A DNA stretch of 64,000 nt from Arthrobacter sp. B0490 (GTDB lineage Bacteria; Actinomycetota; Actinomycetes; Actinomycetales; Micrococcaceae), in contig NZ_PJIR01000008.1 in assembly GCF_002929355.1 (NCBI RefSeq), positions 62,001 through 126,000 on the forward strand, given 5' to 3'. Under the pieces are notes generated by a model, which ran no database searches, was not told where the DNA came from, and saw only the letters and a program-made list of their open reading frames with translations. This document shows, one piece after another, positions 30,660-40,119 of the stretch. Position 1 is the stretch's first letter. Every line of letters begins with the position of its first letter. Position numbers and translations under genes: made by a program.

Positions 30660-32030
30660 TCACCTGCGCAGGGCGGCCCGTGCCGCGTGCCCGATCACCG
30701 CGCTGTACGTGGGGTAGGCGAACTTCACGCGCGCGAGCGTCGCGAGGTCCGTGCCCGCCGCCATCGCCGAGGCCACAGCGGTGATGACCTCCACGGCGTT
30801 CTCCCCGACGGCGTGCGCCCCGAGGATCAGTTCCCGGCGCCGGTCGATCACGAGCTTGAGGAACCCCTGCTCGCGGTCGTCGATGATGGGACGCTCGACC
30901 GCGGCGTAGGGGACGGTGACGGCATGGCACTCGGCGTCGCGCTCCCTCGCCCGGGTCTCGGTGAGGCCGACGCCGGCGTAGTCCGGATCCGTGAACCCTC
31001 CCTCGGGCAGGAGGTGGTGCGGCGTGGTGCGCGTGGCGCCCAGTACGGCGTTCTCGGCCGCGGTCTCGCCCTCGAAGACGGCCGCCTGGACCAGCATGCT
31101 GCTGCCGTTGGCGTCGCCGGCCACGAAGATGTGGGGGACGTTCGAGCGCAGGTACTCGTCCACCGGGATGAAGGAGCGGGCGGTCCGGACGCCGGCCGCC
31201 TCGAGGCCCAGCCCGGGGAGGTTCGCCGGCCACCCCGCGGCCATGACCACGGCGTCCACGGACCGCGATCGTAGGGCGCCGTCCTGCTGCCAGACGAGGC
31301 TCAGGCGGTCGCCCTCCTCCCGGATGGCGTCGACCCCGCTGATGCCGGTCTCCACCTGCACGCCCTTGCCGGTGAAGGCGTCCGTGACCGCTGCTGCGAC
31401 GTCGTCGTCCTCCGTCATGAGGATCCGCGGTGCGAGGTCCAGCAGGAGGACCTCCGACCCCAGGGCGTCGAAGATGGTGGTCATCTGCGCGCCCGTGTGG
31501 CCGCCGCCGATGATGCCCACCGTGCCGGGAAGGCTGGGGAGGTCCAGCACCTCGTGCGGCAGGACGGCGTACTCGGCGCCCTCGATGGGCAGGCGGCGGC
31601 CGCTTCCGCCGATGCACAGGATGATCGAGGCAGCGGACACCTCCCGGCCGTCGACGACGACCGAGTGCTCACCGGTCAGCTCGGCGTCGCCTTCGATCAG
31701 CTCGATGCCCAGGCGCCCCATGGTGGGCCCGTAGCCCTTCGCATCGAGCACGCGCGCGACGGTCGCACGCACGCGCTGCACGGTCTTGTCCCAGTCGACG
31801 GACGGCGTGTCCACCACGATGCCGTAGTCGTACGCCGTCCGGACCTCGCGGAACAGGCGCGCGGTCTTGGCGAGCACGCGCGTGGGGACGCAGCCCGAGT
31901 TCACGCACGTCCCTCCGAGCGCCGAGCGCTCCACGACGGCCGTACGCGCCCCCAGTTCGGCGGCACGCGTGGCCGCCGCCATCCCTGCGGGTCCACCCCC
32001 GATCACGAGGACATCGAACGTGTAGTCCAT
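30660..32030 (-). CDS. FAD pyridine-nucleotide-disulfide oxidoreductase
   Basis: Flavoprotein of 456 aa in the dihydrolipoamide dehydrogenase/mercuric reductase family. GGGPAG (11-16) binds FAD; the redox disulfide is Cys42/Cys47 in GGTCVNSGCVPT; IIGGGHTGAQ binds NAD(P)H; FVAGDANG is the second FAD site. The C-terminal dimer domain has AYPTYS where the family normally has the HPT..E catalytic His-Glu pair, so disulfide exchange with lipoamide or glutathione is doubtful. No mer or pyruvate-dehydrogenase genes are near. GAAGGAG lies 6 nt before the ATG. Confidence 0.88.
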   Translation of the reverse strand: MDYTFDVLVIGGGPAGMAAATRAAELGARTAVVERSALGGTCVNSGCVPTRVLAKTARLFREVRTAYDYGIVVDTPSVDWDKTVQRVRATVARVLDAKGYGPTMGRLGIELIEGDAELTGEHSVVVDGREVSAASIILCIGGSGRRLPIEGAEYAVLPHEVLDLPSLPGTVGIIGGGHTGAQMTTIFDALGSEVLLLDLAPRILMTEDDDVAAAVTDAFTGKGVQVETGISGVDAIREEGDRLSLVWQQDGALRSRSVDAVVMAAGWPANLPGLGLEAAGVRTARSFIPVDEYLRSNVPHIFVAGDANGSSMLVQAAVFEGETAAENAVLGATRTTPHHLLPEGGFTDPDYAGVGLTETRARERDAECHAVTVPYAAVERPIIDDREQGFLKLVIDRRRELILGAHAVGENAVEVITAVASAMAAGTDLATLARVKFAYPTYSAVIGHAARAALRR

Positions 32031-32175
32031 GGAAGCTCCTTCGGTCTCTGCGGGCGGCTCGTCCCATCCTCCCCGGATGCGGGCGGTGCCACAACGCGCG
32101 GCCGCCCCGGAGGGCGGTGGGTATCGCCGGGGCAGTCCTGCGCCTACGATCGGAACTCGGCCTCGACTCGAACGG

Positions 32176-32931
32176 ATGCAGATGCCTGGGCACGCTGGGG
32201 AGCGTTCACGCTACACACTGACGGACGACGGCGCCTTCCTGCGCCTGCGATGGGGGGCCGGGGTCACCATCGAGGCGGACGACGTGCGATCGACGATGGC
32301 TGCCGTGACGGCGGCGTCGCCCGCGGGGAGGCGACCGCTCCTGGTGAACATCGGGCTGGTCGCCGCGATCACGCTCGACGCCCGCCGCCTCCTCATCGAG
32401 GACACCTGCTCGCTGCGCACGGGCGTGGTGGGCGTCGACGAGGTGGGCAAGGTGCTGACGGCCTTCAACTACCGGTCGGCGACCCCCAGCAGGTACTTCA
32501 CGGTCGAGGCCGAGGCGATCGCATGGCTGACGGGGAAGGCCGAGGGCGGGGAGACCACCAGCCGGGAGTCGGTGGACCCGGATCCGTTCACGGCCCGGAT
32601 GGAGGAGGGCCTCCTGCTGGTCGAGTGGGACCCGGGCACCAGCGTGACGACCGAGGCGGCGGAGTCGCTGGTCGCCGCCGTCGCCGCCCTGGAACCGTCC
32701 CGGCGCCCCCCGATGCTCGCGCGCAACAACGACATGGTGTCCCTCACGAACGAGGCCCTGGACGTGTTCGCGGGGCGGCTCGACGTCGCCGCGCTCGCCA
32801 TCGTCGGCGAGGACGGCGACCGGGTCATCGCCACCTACTACAAGCAACTCCATGCGCCGCCCTATCCCACGAGGTTCTTCGCGACCGAGGCGGAGGCCAG
32901 GCGCTGGCTCGCCCTCGGGCCCGGCTCCTGA
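32176..32931 (+). CDS. protein of two tandem homologous domains (STAS/SpoIIAA-like)
   Basis: 251-aa cytoplasmic protein, which I do not assign firmly. It is an internal duplication: residues about 15-125 and 140-247 share the order GVTIEADD / STMAAVTA-LVAAVAAL / LLVNI / LDARRLLIED-LDVFAGRLD / Y...P.R.F...EAEA..WL. The pattern recalls the DUF7793/SpoIIAA-like proteins that often occur singly. The second unit keeps the AIVGEDGDRVIATYY-type strand better. ATG at 32176 follows without a clear Shine-Dalgarno; ATG at 32182 is equally possible. Confidence 0.65.
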   Translation: MQMPGHAGERSRYTLTDDGAFLRLRWGAGVTIEADDVRSTMAAVTAASPAGRRPLLVNIGLVAAITLDARRLLIEDTCSLRTGVVGVDEVGKVLTAFNYRSATPSRYFTVEAEAIAWLTGKAEGGETTSRESVDPDPFTARMEEGLLLVEWDPGTSVTTEAAESLVAAVAALEPSRRPPMLARNNDMVSLTNEALDVFAGRLDVAALAIVGEDGDRVIATYYKQLHAPPYPTRFFATEAEARRWLALGPGS

Positions 32932-33194
32932 CCGCCGGAGGATTCGTCCAGCGCGCCCGGGCCCGCGGCACGTACCATCGACAGGGGAGCATGCCGTCGT
33001 CGGGCCGCTCCTCCGTCAGTGCCCGCTCATCGCGGCGGACCCCGACCCTTCCCCGCCCGTGCAACCCGCCTCGTCTTCGTCGGACGCCCTGACGCTCCCG
33101 CCCACCGGACCGCGCCGACCCGCGCCGCCCCGTGACCCTTCCAGCCCCGCGGTGCGCAGCCCGCGCGCCGTCCCCATCCTCCAGGAGGAACCGC

Positions 33195-34238
33195 ATGAGA
33201 ACCGTCAAAGCCTACGCAGCCCCGTCCGCCACGGATCCGCTCGTCCCCACGACCATCGAGCGTCGCGACGTCGGCCCGACCGACGTGCTCATCAAGATCG
33301 CCTACGCCGGCATCTGCCACTCCGACATCCACACCGTCCGCGGCGAGTGGGGGCCGCAGCAGTACCCGCTGACCGTCGGCCACGAGATCGTCGGAGTCGT
33401 CGAGGAGGCCGGAACCGAGGTGACCCGCCACAAGGTCGGTGACCGCGTCGGCGTCGGCTGCATGGTCAACTCGTGCCGCGAGTGCGCCAACTGCCGGCAG
33501 GGCGAGGAGCAGTACTGCCTGAACGGGAACGTCGGCACCTACGCCGGAGTGGACCGCGACGGGACGATCACCCAGGGCGGCTACTCGACCCACATCGTGG
33601 TCGTCGAGGACTTCGTGCTGTCCGTCCCGGAGAGCATCCCCTACGAGGCCGCTGCACCGCTGCTCTGCGCCGGCATCACCACCTACTCGCCGCTCGCGCA
33701 CTGGAACGCGGGACCCGGCAAGAAGGTCGCCGTCGTCGGACTCGGCGGACTCGGGCACATGGCCGTCAAGATCGCCTCCGCGATGGGCGCCGAGGTCACC
33801 GTGCTGTCGCAGAGCCTGAGCAAGCAGGACGACGGCAAGCGCTTCGGCGCCGGGCACTACTATGCGACGAGCGACCCGGACACGTTCAAGCAGCTCGAGA
33901 GCAGCTTCGACCTCATCATCAACACCGTGAGCGCGAAGATCGACCTGGACGCCTACCTGTCGCTGCTCCGTCTCGACGGGACGATGGTCAACGTCGGCGC
34001 TCCCGCGGACGCGCTTCCCCTGCACGTGTTCACGCTGTTCAACCAGCGGCGTTCCTTCGCGGGCTCGGGGATCGGCGGCATCCGCGAGACGCAGGAGATG
34101 CTCGACTTCTGCGCCGAGCACGGGATCGCGCCCGAGATCGAGGTCATCGCCGCCGACGCCATCAACGAGGCCTACGAGCGCGTCCTGTCCTCCGACGTGC
34201 GCTACCGCTTCGTCATCGACACGGCGACCCTCGGATAG
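33195..34238 (+). CDS. NAD(P)-dependent alcohol dehydrogenase (CAD/YjgB-like)
   Basis: Zinc-dependent dehydrogenase, 347 aa. Cys41-His42 and His63-Glu64 with the later Cys supply the catalytic zinc site; Cys94, 97, 100 and 108 the structural zinc. GLGGLG binds the cofactor and [17 protein letters not shown] follows it, Ser after the second strand favouring NADPH. It fits the cinnamyl-alcohol-dehydrogenase-like group that reduces aldehydes broadly. AGGAGG lies 6 nt before the ATG; a textbook UUCG-loop terminator follows. Confidence 0.92.
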   Translation: MRTVKAYAAPSATDPLVPTTIERRDVGPTDVLIKIAYAGICHSDIHTVRGEWGPQQYPLTVGHEIVGVVEEAGTEVTRHKVGDRVGVGCMVNSCRECANCRQGEEQYCLNGNVGTYAGVDRDGTITQGGYSTHIVVVEDFVLSVPESIPYEAAAPLLCAGITTYSPLAHWNAGPGKKVAVVGLGGLGHMAVKIASAMGAEVTVLSQSLSKQDDGKRFGAGHYYATSDPDTFKQLESSFDLIINTVSAKIDLDAYLSLLRLDGTMVNVGAPADALPLHVFTLFNQRRSFAGSGIGGIRETQEMLDFCAEHGIAPEIEVIAADAINEAYERVLSSDVRYRFVIDTATLG

Positions 34239-34266
34239 CCTGCCGGCACCGCCGGCCCTCCGGTCG

Positions 34267-34302
34267 GCAGCGGGAGGGCGCCTTCGGGTGCCCTCCCGCT
34301 GC
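34267..34302 (+). terminator. hairpin with TTCG tetraloop
   Basis: GCAGCGGGAGGGCGCC and GGTGCCCTCCCGCTGC pair over 16 positions (one G-T) around TTCG, 28 nt after the dehydrogenase stop. Confidence 0.85.
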
Positions 34303-34515
34303 GTGCGGCGGCCCGGGTCGTCCCGCGGGAGTGCCTCCACCGGCCCGTCCGCCGCACCGGCTGGGCCGTCCGGCCCCTGAGCGGACCGGAGTGCCCCGGG
34401 TTGCGAGGGGGCAGCACGTATGCTGTCCAACGGTGGCCGGTCTCAGCCGCGCTGCCGGTCCTGGTCCGATCGTGACAGGACATGGTCTCTCGGAACAGGT
34501 GGCGGGGTGGGGCGC

Positions 34516-36570
34516 ATGCACGTGGTCGCGCGGAAGCTGACGGCGCTTCATCCGGTGTCGCTCCATGTGGTGTTCGCCGTCCTGCTCGCGGTGGCAGCAG
34601 TCTTCGGTCGACATACCCATCTCGAGTCCTCGAGCCTCGCCCTCGTCTGGCCCGCCGCCGGCATCAGCTTCCTGTGGGGCCTCTGGGCCTCGCGGACGCG
34701 GCAGGATCTCGCCCTCGCCCTGGCCGCGACCCTTCCCATCGTCGCCTCCGTCAACCTGGCCACCGGTCTCAGCCCGACGCTCGCGCTCACGGTCGCCTTC
34801 GGGAGCATGGTCCAGACGGGCGTGGCCGCCCGACTCTTCCGGCGCCTGGTGCCGAGTCTCACCGTGCAGTCGGTCGGGGATTATCTCCGGCTCGGCACGG
34901 TGGCCCTCGTCGCCTGCTCGGTGGGCGCCCTGTTCATCGTCGTCGGCAGTGCCCTCGAAGGCGCGACCGAACCCGTCGCGGCCTTCATCCCCTGGCTTGT
35001 CCGGCATTCCGTGTCCCTCACCGCGCTGGGATCCCTCGGCATCGTGCTCGCCGCCGGCATCAGGGCCCGTGCCGAGGGCGAGGCGCACTCCCCGGTCGCC
35101 GGCGCACGCCGCGCCGAGTACGCCGTCCTCGTCCTCGTCTCCGTCGTCCTCTACGTCGCCACCTTCGGCTCTGCCACGGCCCTGCCGGTCGCGTACGCCA
35201 CCATCCCGGTCCACATGTGGGCCGGACTCCGGCTCCGCGCGGGATGGGCCATGCTGCACGGCCTCGTGAGCGGCGCCTTCCTCGTCTTCTTCACCCTCGC
35301 GGGCCTCGGGCCGTTCCAGGAGCTCGGACCGGGAACCGCAGCGTATGTGGCGCAATCCTTCATGTTCATCGCCTTCTCCCTCTCGGCGATCCTCGCCCTC
35401 AGCATGGACGAGCGGCGACGCCTGATCGCGCGTCTCTATCGCGCCACGGACGAGGCGAAGGCGGCCGCGGACCTTCGGGATCTCGTCATCGACCGGATGA
35501 ACGACGGCGTCCTCGTCGCGGGGCCGGATCACCGCCTGATCTTCCAGAACGAGGCGAGCGAGCGCTGGCTCGGGCCGGACACCGCACGGCCCGGCGAGGT
35601 GTGGCGGCGGGACTACGAGGTCACCACCCCGGCGGGCGAGCCCCTGGCCCCGGCGGACAACCCCCTGACCCTGGCGCTGGAGGGGACCGTCACGGAGCGC
35701 ATGGATCTCGACCTCACCCACCGTACGGGCGCGGTGACGCACCTGTCCGTCGACGCCGTCCCCCTGCCCGGCGAGCGCGGCGCCGTGGTCGTCATGCGCA
35801 ACGTGACGGGGGAGCGGGTGTACCAGCGCGATCTCGGCCGCTTCGCGTCCGTCGTCGCGCACGACCTCCTGACGCCGCTCACGGTCTTCGACGGCTGGCT
35901 CGAGCTGCTCGAGGACCCGGACCTGTCACCCGCCGAACAGCGGGCCAGCATCGAGCGGCTCCAGCAGGCGAGCCTGCGCATGAGGACCCTCATCCGCAAC
36001 CTGCTCGCCTACAGCCTCGCGAAGGAGGAGCGGCTCACCGCGTCGCGGATCGACGTCGGCCGGGTGGCCGAGGGGATCATCGACCTGCGGACCGCCCTGC
36101 CGGGCACCCAGCTCCCCGACGTCCGCTTCACGGTGGATGCGTCCGATCCGGTCTACGCCGACGAGCGGCTGTTCCTGCAGCTCATGGAGAACCTCGTGGG
36201 CAACGCGATGAAGTACGGGAGGACGGACGGCACGGGCGAGGTGACCGTCGCGACGACCGTGGAGGCCTCGACCGGCAGGACGCTGGTCCACGTGCGGGAC
36301 AACGGCATCGGTGTGCCCGCGGGTGATCTCGAGCGCGTCTTCGAGGAGTTCCACCGCTCCGAGAACGGGCTCGTGCAGGCCTCGGGAACCGGCCTGGGGC
36401 TCGCCATCTGCCGCCGCATCGCCGAGGCCCACGGCGGATCCATCAGCGTGCGCAACCTCGCGGAGGGCGGCGCGGAGTTCACGATCGGCCTGCCGGGCAT
36501 GCCGGACCAGCTGCCCGAAGGCATCCCGCTGGTCGGCGCCGAGCACGTCCCCCGGGTGTCTGCGCCCTGA
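34516..36570 (+). CDS. MASE1-PAS sensor histidine kinase
   Basis: 684-aa membrane sensor. The first about 300 residues contain eight or so hydrophobic segments with the MASE1-like ALVWPAAGISFLWGLW motif. A PAS domain follows (VIDRMNDGVLVAGPDHRLIFQNEASERWLG to about residue 440). The HisKA domain has the phospho-acceptor His449 in VVAHDLLTPL, and HATPase_c has ENLVGNAMKYG, RDNGIGVP and GTGLGLAICRRIAEAHGG. No response regulator is adjacent, so its partner is elsewhere. The ATG giving MHVVARK was chosen as the last before the membrane part. Confidence 0.9.
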   Translation: MHVVARKLTALHPVSLHVVFAVLLAVAAVFGRHTHLESSSLALVWPAAGISFLWGLWASRTRQDLALALAATLPIVASVNLATGLSPTLALTVAFGSMVQTGVAARLFRRLVPSLTVQSVGDYLRLGTVALVACSVGALFIVVGSALEGATEPVAAFIPWLVRHSVSLTALGSLGIVLAAGIRARAEGEAHSPVAGARRAEYAVLVLVSVVLYVATFGSATALPVAYATIPVHMWAGLRLRAGWAMLHGLVSGAFLVFFTLAGLGPFQELGPGTAAYVAQSFMFIAFSLSAILALSMDERRRLIARLYRATDEAKAAADLRDLVIDRMNDGVLVAGPDHRLIFQNEASERWLGPDTARPGEVWRRDYEVTTPAGEPLAPADNPLTLALEGTVTERMDLDLTHRTGAVTHLSVDAVPLPGERGAVVVMRNVTGERVYQRDLGRFASVVAHDLLTPLTVFDGWLELLEDPDLSPAEQRASIERLQQASLRMRTLIRNLLAYSLAKEERLTASRIDVGRVAEGIIDLRTALPGTQLPDVRFTVDASDPVYADERLFLQLMENLVGNAMKYGRTDGTGEVTVATTVEASTGRTLVHVRDNGIGVPAGDLERVFEEFHRSENGLVQASGTGLGLAICRRIAEAHGGSISVRNLAEGGAEFTIGLPGMPDQLPEGIPLVGAEHVPRVSAP

Positions 36571-36582
36571 CCACCCGGGGGG

Positions 36583-37665
36583 CTACGCCTCCGAGCGCGG
36601 GTACAGCTTGGGCGAGCCGCCCTGGCCCCTGCCCGCACGCATGCCCGCCAGGACCTGTGCGACAGCCTCCCGGGACGAGCGCGTGGCCTCCCACCCCAGT
36701 TCGGTCCGCGCCCTCGAGACGTCCATCACCGGGCTCTGCGCCGCGAGGTCGATCCAGCCCGGGTCGGTGCGCTGGATGCGGAGCCTCCAGCTCGTGCCGA
36801 CGATCCAGCGCAGCAGACCCACCGGGAGCCCGATCACGCGCCGGGCGCCGAGCAGATCGGCGAGGCGTTCCGGCGTCAGTTCGGGCTCGGCCGCGATGTT
36901 GAAGGCGCCGGAGGCGCGGCGCACCACGACCCGCCAGTAGGCCTCCGCGATGTCCTCGGCATGCACGGCCTGGAAGATGAAGGATGCCGGGATCGGTATC
37001 AGGGGCAACCGCAGGCCGCCGAGGAGGACCTTCGGAACGAGCGGACCGAGGAAGTAGCGCCCCACCTCACTGCCCGCGCGGTCCTGGAAGATCAGTCCCG
37101 GTCGCAGCCGGGCCAGCGGGATCTCCGGGTGTTCCTGTTCGAACGCGTCCAGGAGCCGCTCCTGGTCGGCCTTCTGCCGACTGTACTGGGAGGTCCCGAC
37201 GCCCCCGGTCGGCCAGGATTCGTCCTTGCGGCCGTCCTTGTCCGCGGGCGAGTAGGCGGCGACGGAGGAGGCGCACACGACATGACCCACGCCCGCGCCG
37301 GCCGCCGCACGGAGCGCGTTGGCCGTACCGGTGACGTTGGTACGGCGCATGGCGGCCTCGTCGCGGTTCGGCTGGATGGCCCACGCGAGGTGCACGACGG
37401 CGTCCATTCCGGCGAGCGCGACGGTCAGGGCTTCCCTGCCCTCGTCGGTGCCGACGTCGATGGCGTGCCAGTCGACGCCGGCGTACGGCTCCTGCGTCGT
37501 ATCGGGAACGGTGCGGGCGATCGCGGTGATCGAGAGCCCGCCCGTGTCCTCCGACGTGTCGTAGCCGGAGCGCTGGATGGCCTCGCGGTCGACGGCGGCG
37601 CGCCGGAGCCTGGAGAGGAGGGCGGTGCCGACATTGCCGGTGGCTCCGATGACTGCGATGCGCAT
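36583..37665 (-). CDS. NAD-dependent epimerase/dehydratase family protein
   Basis: Extended SDR, 360 aa. GATGNVG (7-13) binds NAD; VHLAWAIQP and CASSVAAYSP are the typical strands, and Tyr/Lys of YSRQK the catalytic pair. The C-terminal substrate part ends with ARTELGWEATRSS, as in sugar-nucleotide epimerases, but the single-gene context suggests a general reductase. AGGAGAA is 5 nt upstream of the ATG. ATAAGC-N2-ACTTA stands 58 nt upstream, shared with the DUF6480 gene. Confidence 0.88.
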   Translation of the reverse strand: MRIAVIGATGNVGTALLSRLRRAAVDREAIQRSGYDTSEDTGGLSITAIARTVPDTTQEPYAGVDWHAIDVGTDEGREALTVALAGMDAVVHLAWAIQPNRDEAAMRRTNVTGTANALRAAAGAGVGHVVCASSVAAYSPADKDGRKDESWPTGGVGTSQYSRQKADQERLLDAFEQEHPEIPLARLRPGLIFQDRAGSEVGRYFLGPLVPKVLLGGLRLPLIPIPASFIFQAVHAEDIAEAYWRVVVRRASGAFNIAAEPELTPERLADLLGARRVIGLPVGLLRWIVGTSWRLRIQRTDPGWIDLAAQSPVMDVSRARTELGWEATRSSREAVAQVLAGMRAGRGQGGSPKLYPRSEA

Positions 37666-37722
37666 GGGTTTTCTCCTGGGCAGGGGGTGCCGCCGACGAC
37701 GCGCCGATCGGAACTGGACTAC

Positions 37723-37735
37723 TAAGTAAGCTTAT
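37723..37735 (-). promoter_or_regulatory. ATAAGC-N2-ACTTA motif, copy 2
   Basis: Read on the minus strand: ATAAGCTTACTTA, 58 nt before the epimerase start. It matches the motif at 29476-29488 in 11 of 13 positions, at nearly the same distance from the start codon. The palindromic core TAAGCTTA is also 70 nt upstream of the divergent YihY gene. Confidence 0.6.
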
Positions 37736-37803
37736 GGTGCAGTTGGAGCAGACGTACAGCAGCAGGAACGCCCCTTTTTCGGGGCCAGACCCCGGAGGTA
37801 TCC

Positions 37804-38892
37804 GTGAGCAGCAACAGCAGGGTGCGCAGCGAGCCGCAGAGCGACGCCGCGAAGAAGGCCCAGAGCGCCCCCGATCCGAACGATCCCCGCAAGCCGGACG
37901 ATCCGAAGGACGTGAAGAAGCCGGCCTGGAAGTACGTGTTCAAGCGTTCCGTCAGCGAGTTCGGCAAGGACCAGTGCACCGACCTCGCGGCGGCGCTGAC
38001 CTACTACGCCGTCCTCGCGATCTTCCCGGGCATCCTCGCCCTCCTCTCCCTCCTGGGGCTCTTCGGGCAGGCGCAGAACACCACGAACCAGGTCCTGGAG
38101 ATCATCGGCCAGTTCGCCCCGCCGGACACGCTCGACACCATCAGGCCCACCATCGAGGGGCTCGCCTCGAACCAGGCCGCCGGCCTGACGTTCGTCATCG
38201 GCCTGCTCGGCGCCATCTGGTCGGCCTCGGGGTACGTCAACGCGTTCTCCCGTGCCATGAACCGCGTCTACGAGGTGGAGGAGGGCCGGGGCTTCCTGAA
38301 GCTGCGCCCCCAGATGCTGCTCATCACCGTCATCGTCCTCGTCCTCATCGTGGCGATGGGCCTGATGCTCGTGCTGTCCGGCCCCGTCGCCGAGGCCGTC
38401 GGCAACACCATCGGCCTGGGTGGAACCGCCCTGACCATCTGGAACATCGCCAAGTGGCCCGTCCTGGTCCTTTTCGCGGTCCTCATGATCGCCGTCCTGT
38501 ACTACGGCGCCCCCAACGTCAGGCAGCCCAAGTTCCGCTGGATGAGCCTGGGTGGCTTCATCGCCCTGCTCGTCCTGGCGATCACCACGGCGGCGTTCTC
38601 CCTCTATGTGGCCAACTTCGGCAGCTACGACAAGACGTACGGTGCGATCGCCGGTGTGATCGTCCTGCTCCTGTGGATCTGGCTCGCGAACATCTCGCTG
38701 CTGTTCGGTGTCGAGTTCGACGCCGAGATGGAGCGCGGACGCCAGCTGCAGGGTGGCATCGAAGCGGAGGAGAGCATCCAGCTTCCGCCACGCGACACCA
38801 AGGCCGCCGAGAAGAAGGCCGAGAAGCGCCTCAAGCTGATCCGTGAGGGGCGCGAGCTCCGCGAGAAGTACGGGCGGGAGTCGGCGCAGTAG
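37804..38892 (+). CDS. YihY/BrkB-family membrane protein
   Basis: 362-aa integral membrane protein of the YihY/UPF0761 family (once mis-called ribonuclease BN). A charged N-terminal region of about 40 aa precedes six transmembrane helices; DLAAALTYYAVLAIFPGILALLSLLG and WSASGYVNAFSRAMNRVYEV are signature segments, and a basic helical tail of about 50 aa closes the protein. Function unknown, probably envelope-related. GTG start with CGGAGG 6 nt upstream. Confidence 0.92.
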   Translation: MSSNSRVRSEPQSDAAKKAQSAPDPNDPRKPDDPKDVKKPAWKYVFKRSVSEFGKDQCTDLAAALTYYAVLAIFPGILALLSLLGLFGQAQNTTNQVLEIIGQFAPPDTLDTIRPTIEGLASNQAAGLTFVIGLLGAIWSASGYVNAFSRAMNRVYEVEEGRGFLKLRPQMLLITVIVLVLIVAMGLMLVLSGPVAEAVGNTIGLGGTALTIWNIAKWPVLVLFAVLMIAVLYYGAPNVRQPKFRWMSLGGFIALLVLAITTAAFSLYVANFGSYDKTYGAIAGVIVLLLWIWLANISLLFGVEFDAEMERGRQLQGGIEAEESIQLPPRDTKAAEKKAEKRLKLIREGRELREKYGRESAQ

Positions 38893-38914
38893 CAGGCCGG
38901 CCCGATCGATCCGC

Positions 38915-38950
38915 CAGGAGGCCCGGACGTGTTCTCGTCCGGGCCTCCTG
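38915..38950 (+). terminator. strong hairpin after yihY
   Basis: CAGGAGGCCCGGACG and CGTCCGGGCCTCCTG form a perfect 15-bp stem around a 6-nt loop. Confidence 0.85.
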
Positions 38951-38976
38951 CGCGTCCGCGGTCCTAGACTGGCAGC

Positions 38977-39987
38977 ATGACCGACACCGAGCAGGCCGAA
39001 ACCTCCGAGCACAGCACCAAGGGGTCCTACGTGACCACGGGCGAGGAGTTCACGCGGGACACCCAGTACATCGAGACGAGGATCACCCGCGACGGCGCCG
39101 ACGGCTACCCGGTGGAGGCAGGCCGTTACCGGCTCGTCGCCGCCCGTGCCTGCCCCTGGGCCAACCGGACCATCATCGTGCGGCGCCTCCTCGGGCTGGA
39201 GGACGCGATCTCCCTGGGCACGCCCGGGCCCACGCACGACAGCCGGTCCTGGACGTTCGACCTCGACCCGGACGGGCGCGACCCCGTGCTCGGCATCGAG
39301 CGCCTGCAGGAGGCGTTCTTCAAGCGCGATCCGGACTATTCACGCGGCATCACCGTGCCGGCGATCGTGGACACCACGACCGGGGCCGTGGTGACGAACA
39401 ACTTCCCGCAGATCACCCTCGACTTCTCCGGCGAGTGGAAGGACTTCCACCGCGAGGGTGCTCCCGACCTGTACCCGGAGGCGCTCCGCGCGGAGATCGA
39501 CACCGTCAACAGGCGGGTCTTCACGGAGGTCAACAACGGCGTGTACCGGTGCGGCTTCGCGGGATCCCAGGACGCCTACGAGGCGGCCTACGATCGGCTG
39601 TTCACGGCACTCGACTGGCTCGAGGAGCGGCTGACCTCCCAGCGGTTCCTCGTCGGGGACACCATCACCGAGGCCGATGTCCGCCTGTTCACCACGCTGG
39701 TGCGTTTCGACCCGGTCTACCACGGCCACTTCAAGTGCAACCGGAACAAGCTGACCGAGATGCCCGCCCTGTGGGGCTACGCCCGGGACCTGTTCCAGAC
39801 CCCGGGTTTCGGGGACACCATCGACTTCGAGCAGATCAAGCAGCACTACTACATCGTCCACGAGGACATCAATCCCACCCGGATCGTGCCGAAGGGCCCG
39901 GATCTCGCCGGCTGGACGACCGCGCACGGCAGGGAGGCGCTGGGTGGGCGGCCCTTCGGGAACGGTACCGCGCCGGTCGCCGCGTAG
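38977..39987 (+). CDS. glutathionyl-hydroquinone reductase-like GST
   Basis: 336-aa protein of the omega-like GST family (YqjG/EcM4). ACPWA with Cys59 is the catalytic motif (CPWA), and the C-terminal all-helical domain has RFLVGDTITEADVRLFTTLVRFD. In GSH-using bacteria these enzymes reduce glutathionyl-hydroquinones; actinobacteria make mycothiol, so the thiol here is likely mycothiol (inference). TAGACT lies 6 nt before the ATG and there is no Shine-Dalgarno: probable leaderless start. A hairpin follows. Confidence 0.9.
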   Translation: MTDTEQAETSEHSTKGSYVTTGEEFTRDTQYIETRITRDGADGYPVEAGRYRLVAARACPWANRTIIVRRLLGLEDAISLGTPGPTHDSRSWTFDLDPDGRDPVLGIERLQEAFFKRDPDYSRGITVPAIVDTTTGAVVTNNFPQITLDFSGEWKDFHREGAPDLYPEALRAEIDTVNRRVFTEVNNGVYRCGFAGSQDAYEAAYDRLFTALDWLEERLTSQRFLVGDTITEADVRLFTTLVRFDPVYHGHFKCNRNKLTEMPALWGYARDLFQTPGFGDTIDFEQIKQHYYIVHEDINPTRIVPKGPDLAGWTTAHGREALGGRPFGNGTAPVAA

Positions 39988-39996
39988 GCGGGAGAG

Positions 39997-40022
39997 GGGC
40001 CGGAGGGCGCTCCTTCCGGCCC
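39997..40022 (+). terminator. hairpin after GST gene
   Basis: GGGCCGGA and TCCGGCCC form an 8-bp perfect stem with a 10-nt loop, 9 nt after the stop and 15 nt before the palindrome of the iron promoter. Confidence 0.65.
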
Positions 40023-40036
40023 TCCCGGTGCCGCTG

Positions 40037-40062
40037 ATTAGGGAACAAACCCGTTTCTTAAT
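40037..40062. promoter_or_regulatory. AT-rich palindrome upstream of iron box, copy 2
   Basis: ATTAGGGAA-N8-TTTCTTAAT, 7 of 9 arm positions paired. Same total length, same 11-nt gap to the iron core, and 19 of 26 identical bases compared with 27514-27539. Confidence 0.6.
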
Positions 40063-40072
40063 TGCTCGGAGC

Positions 40073-40091
40073 ATAGGCTAGCCTTACTTCA
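40073..40091. promoter_or_regulatory. DtxR/IdeR-type iron box
   Basis: ATAGGCTAGCCTTACTTCA; the 17-bp core TAGGCTAGCCTTACTTC is identical to the one before the binding-protein gene. It lies 28 nt before the first permease start. Confidence 0.8.
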
Positions 40092-40119
40092 GACCGATCG
40101 ACCGTCTGAGGGAGGCACC

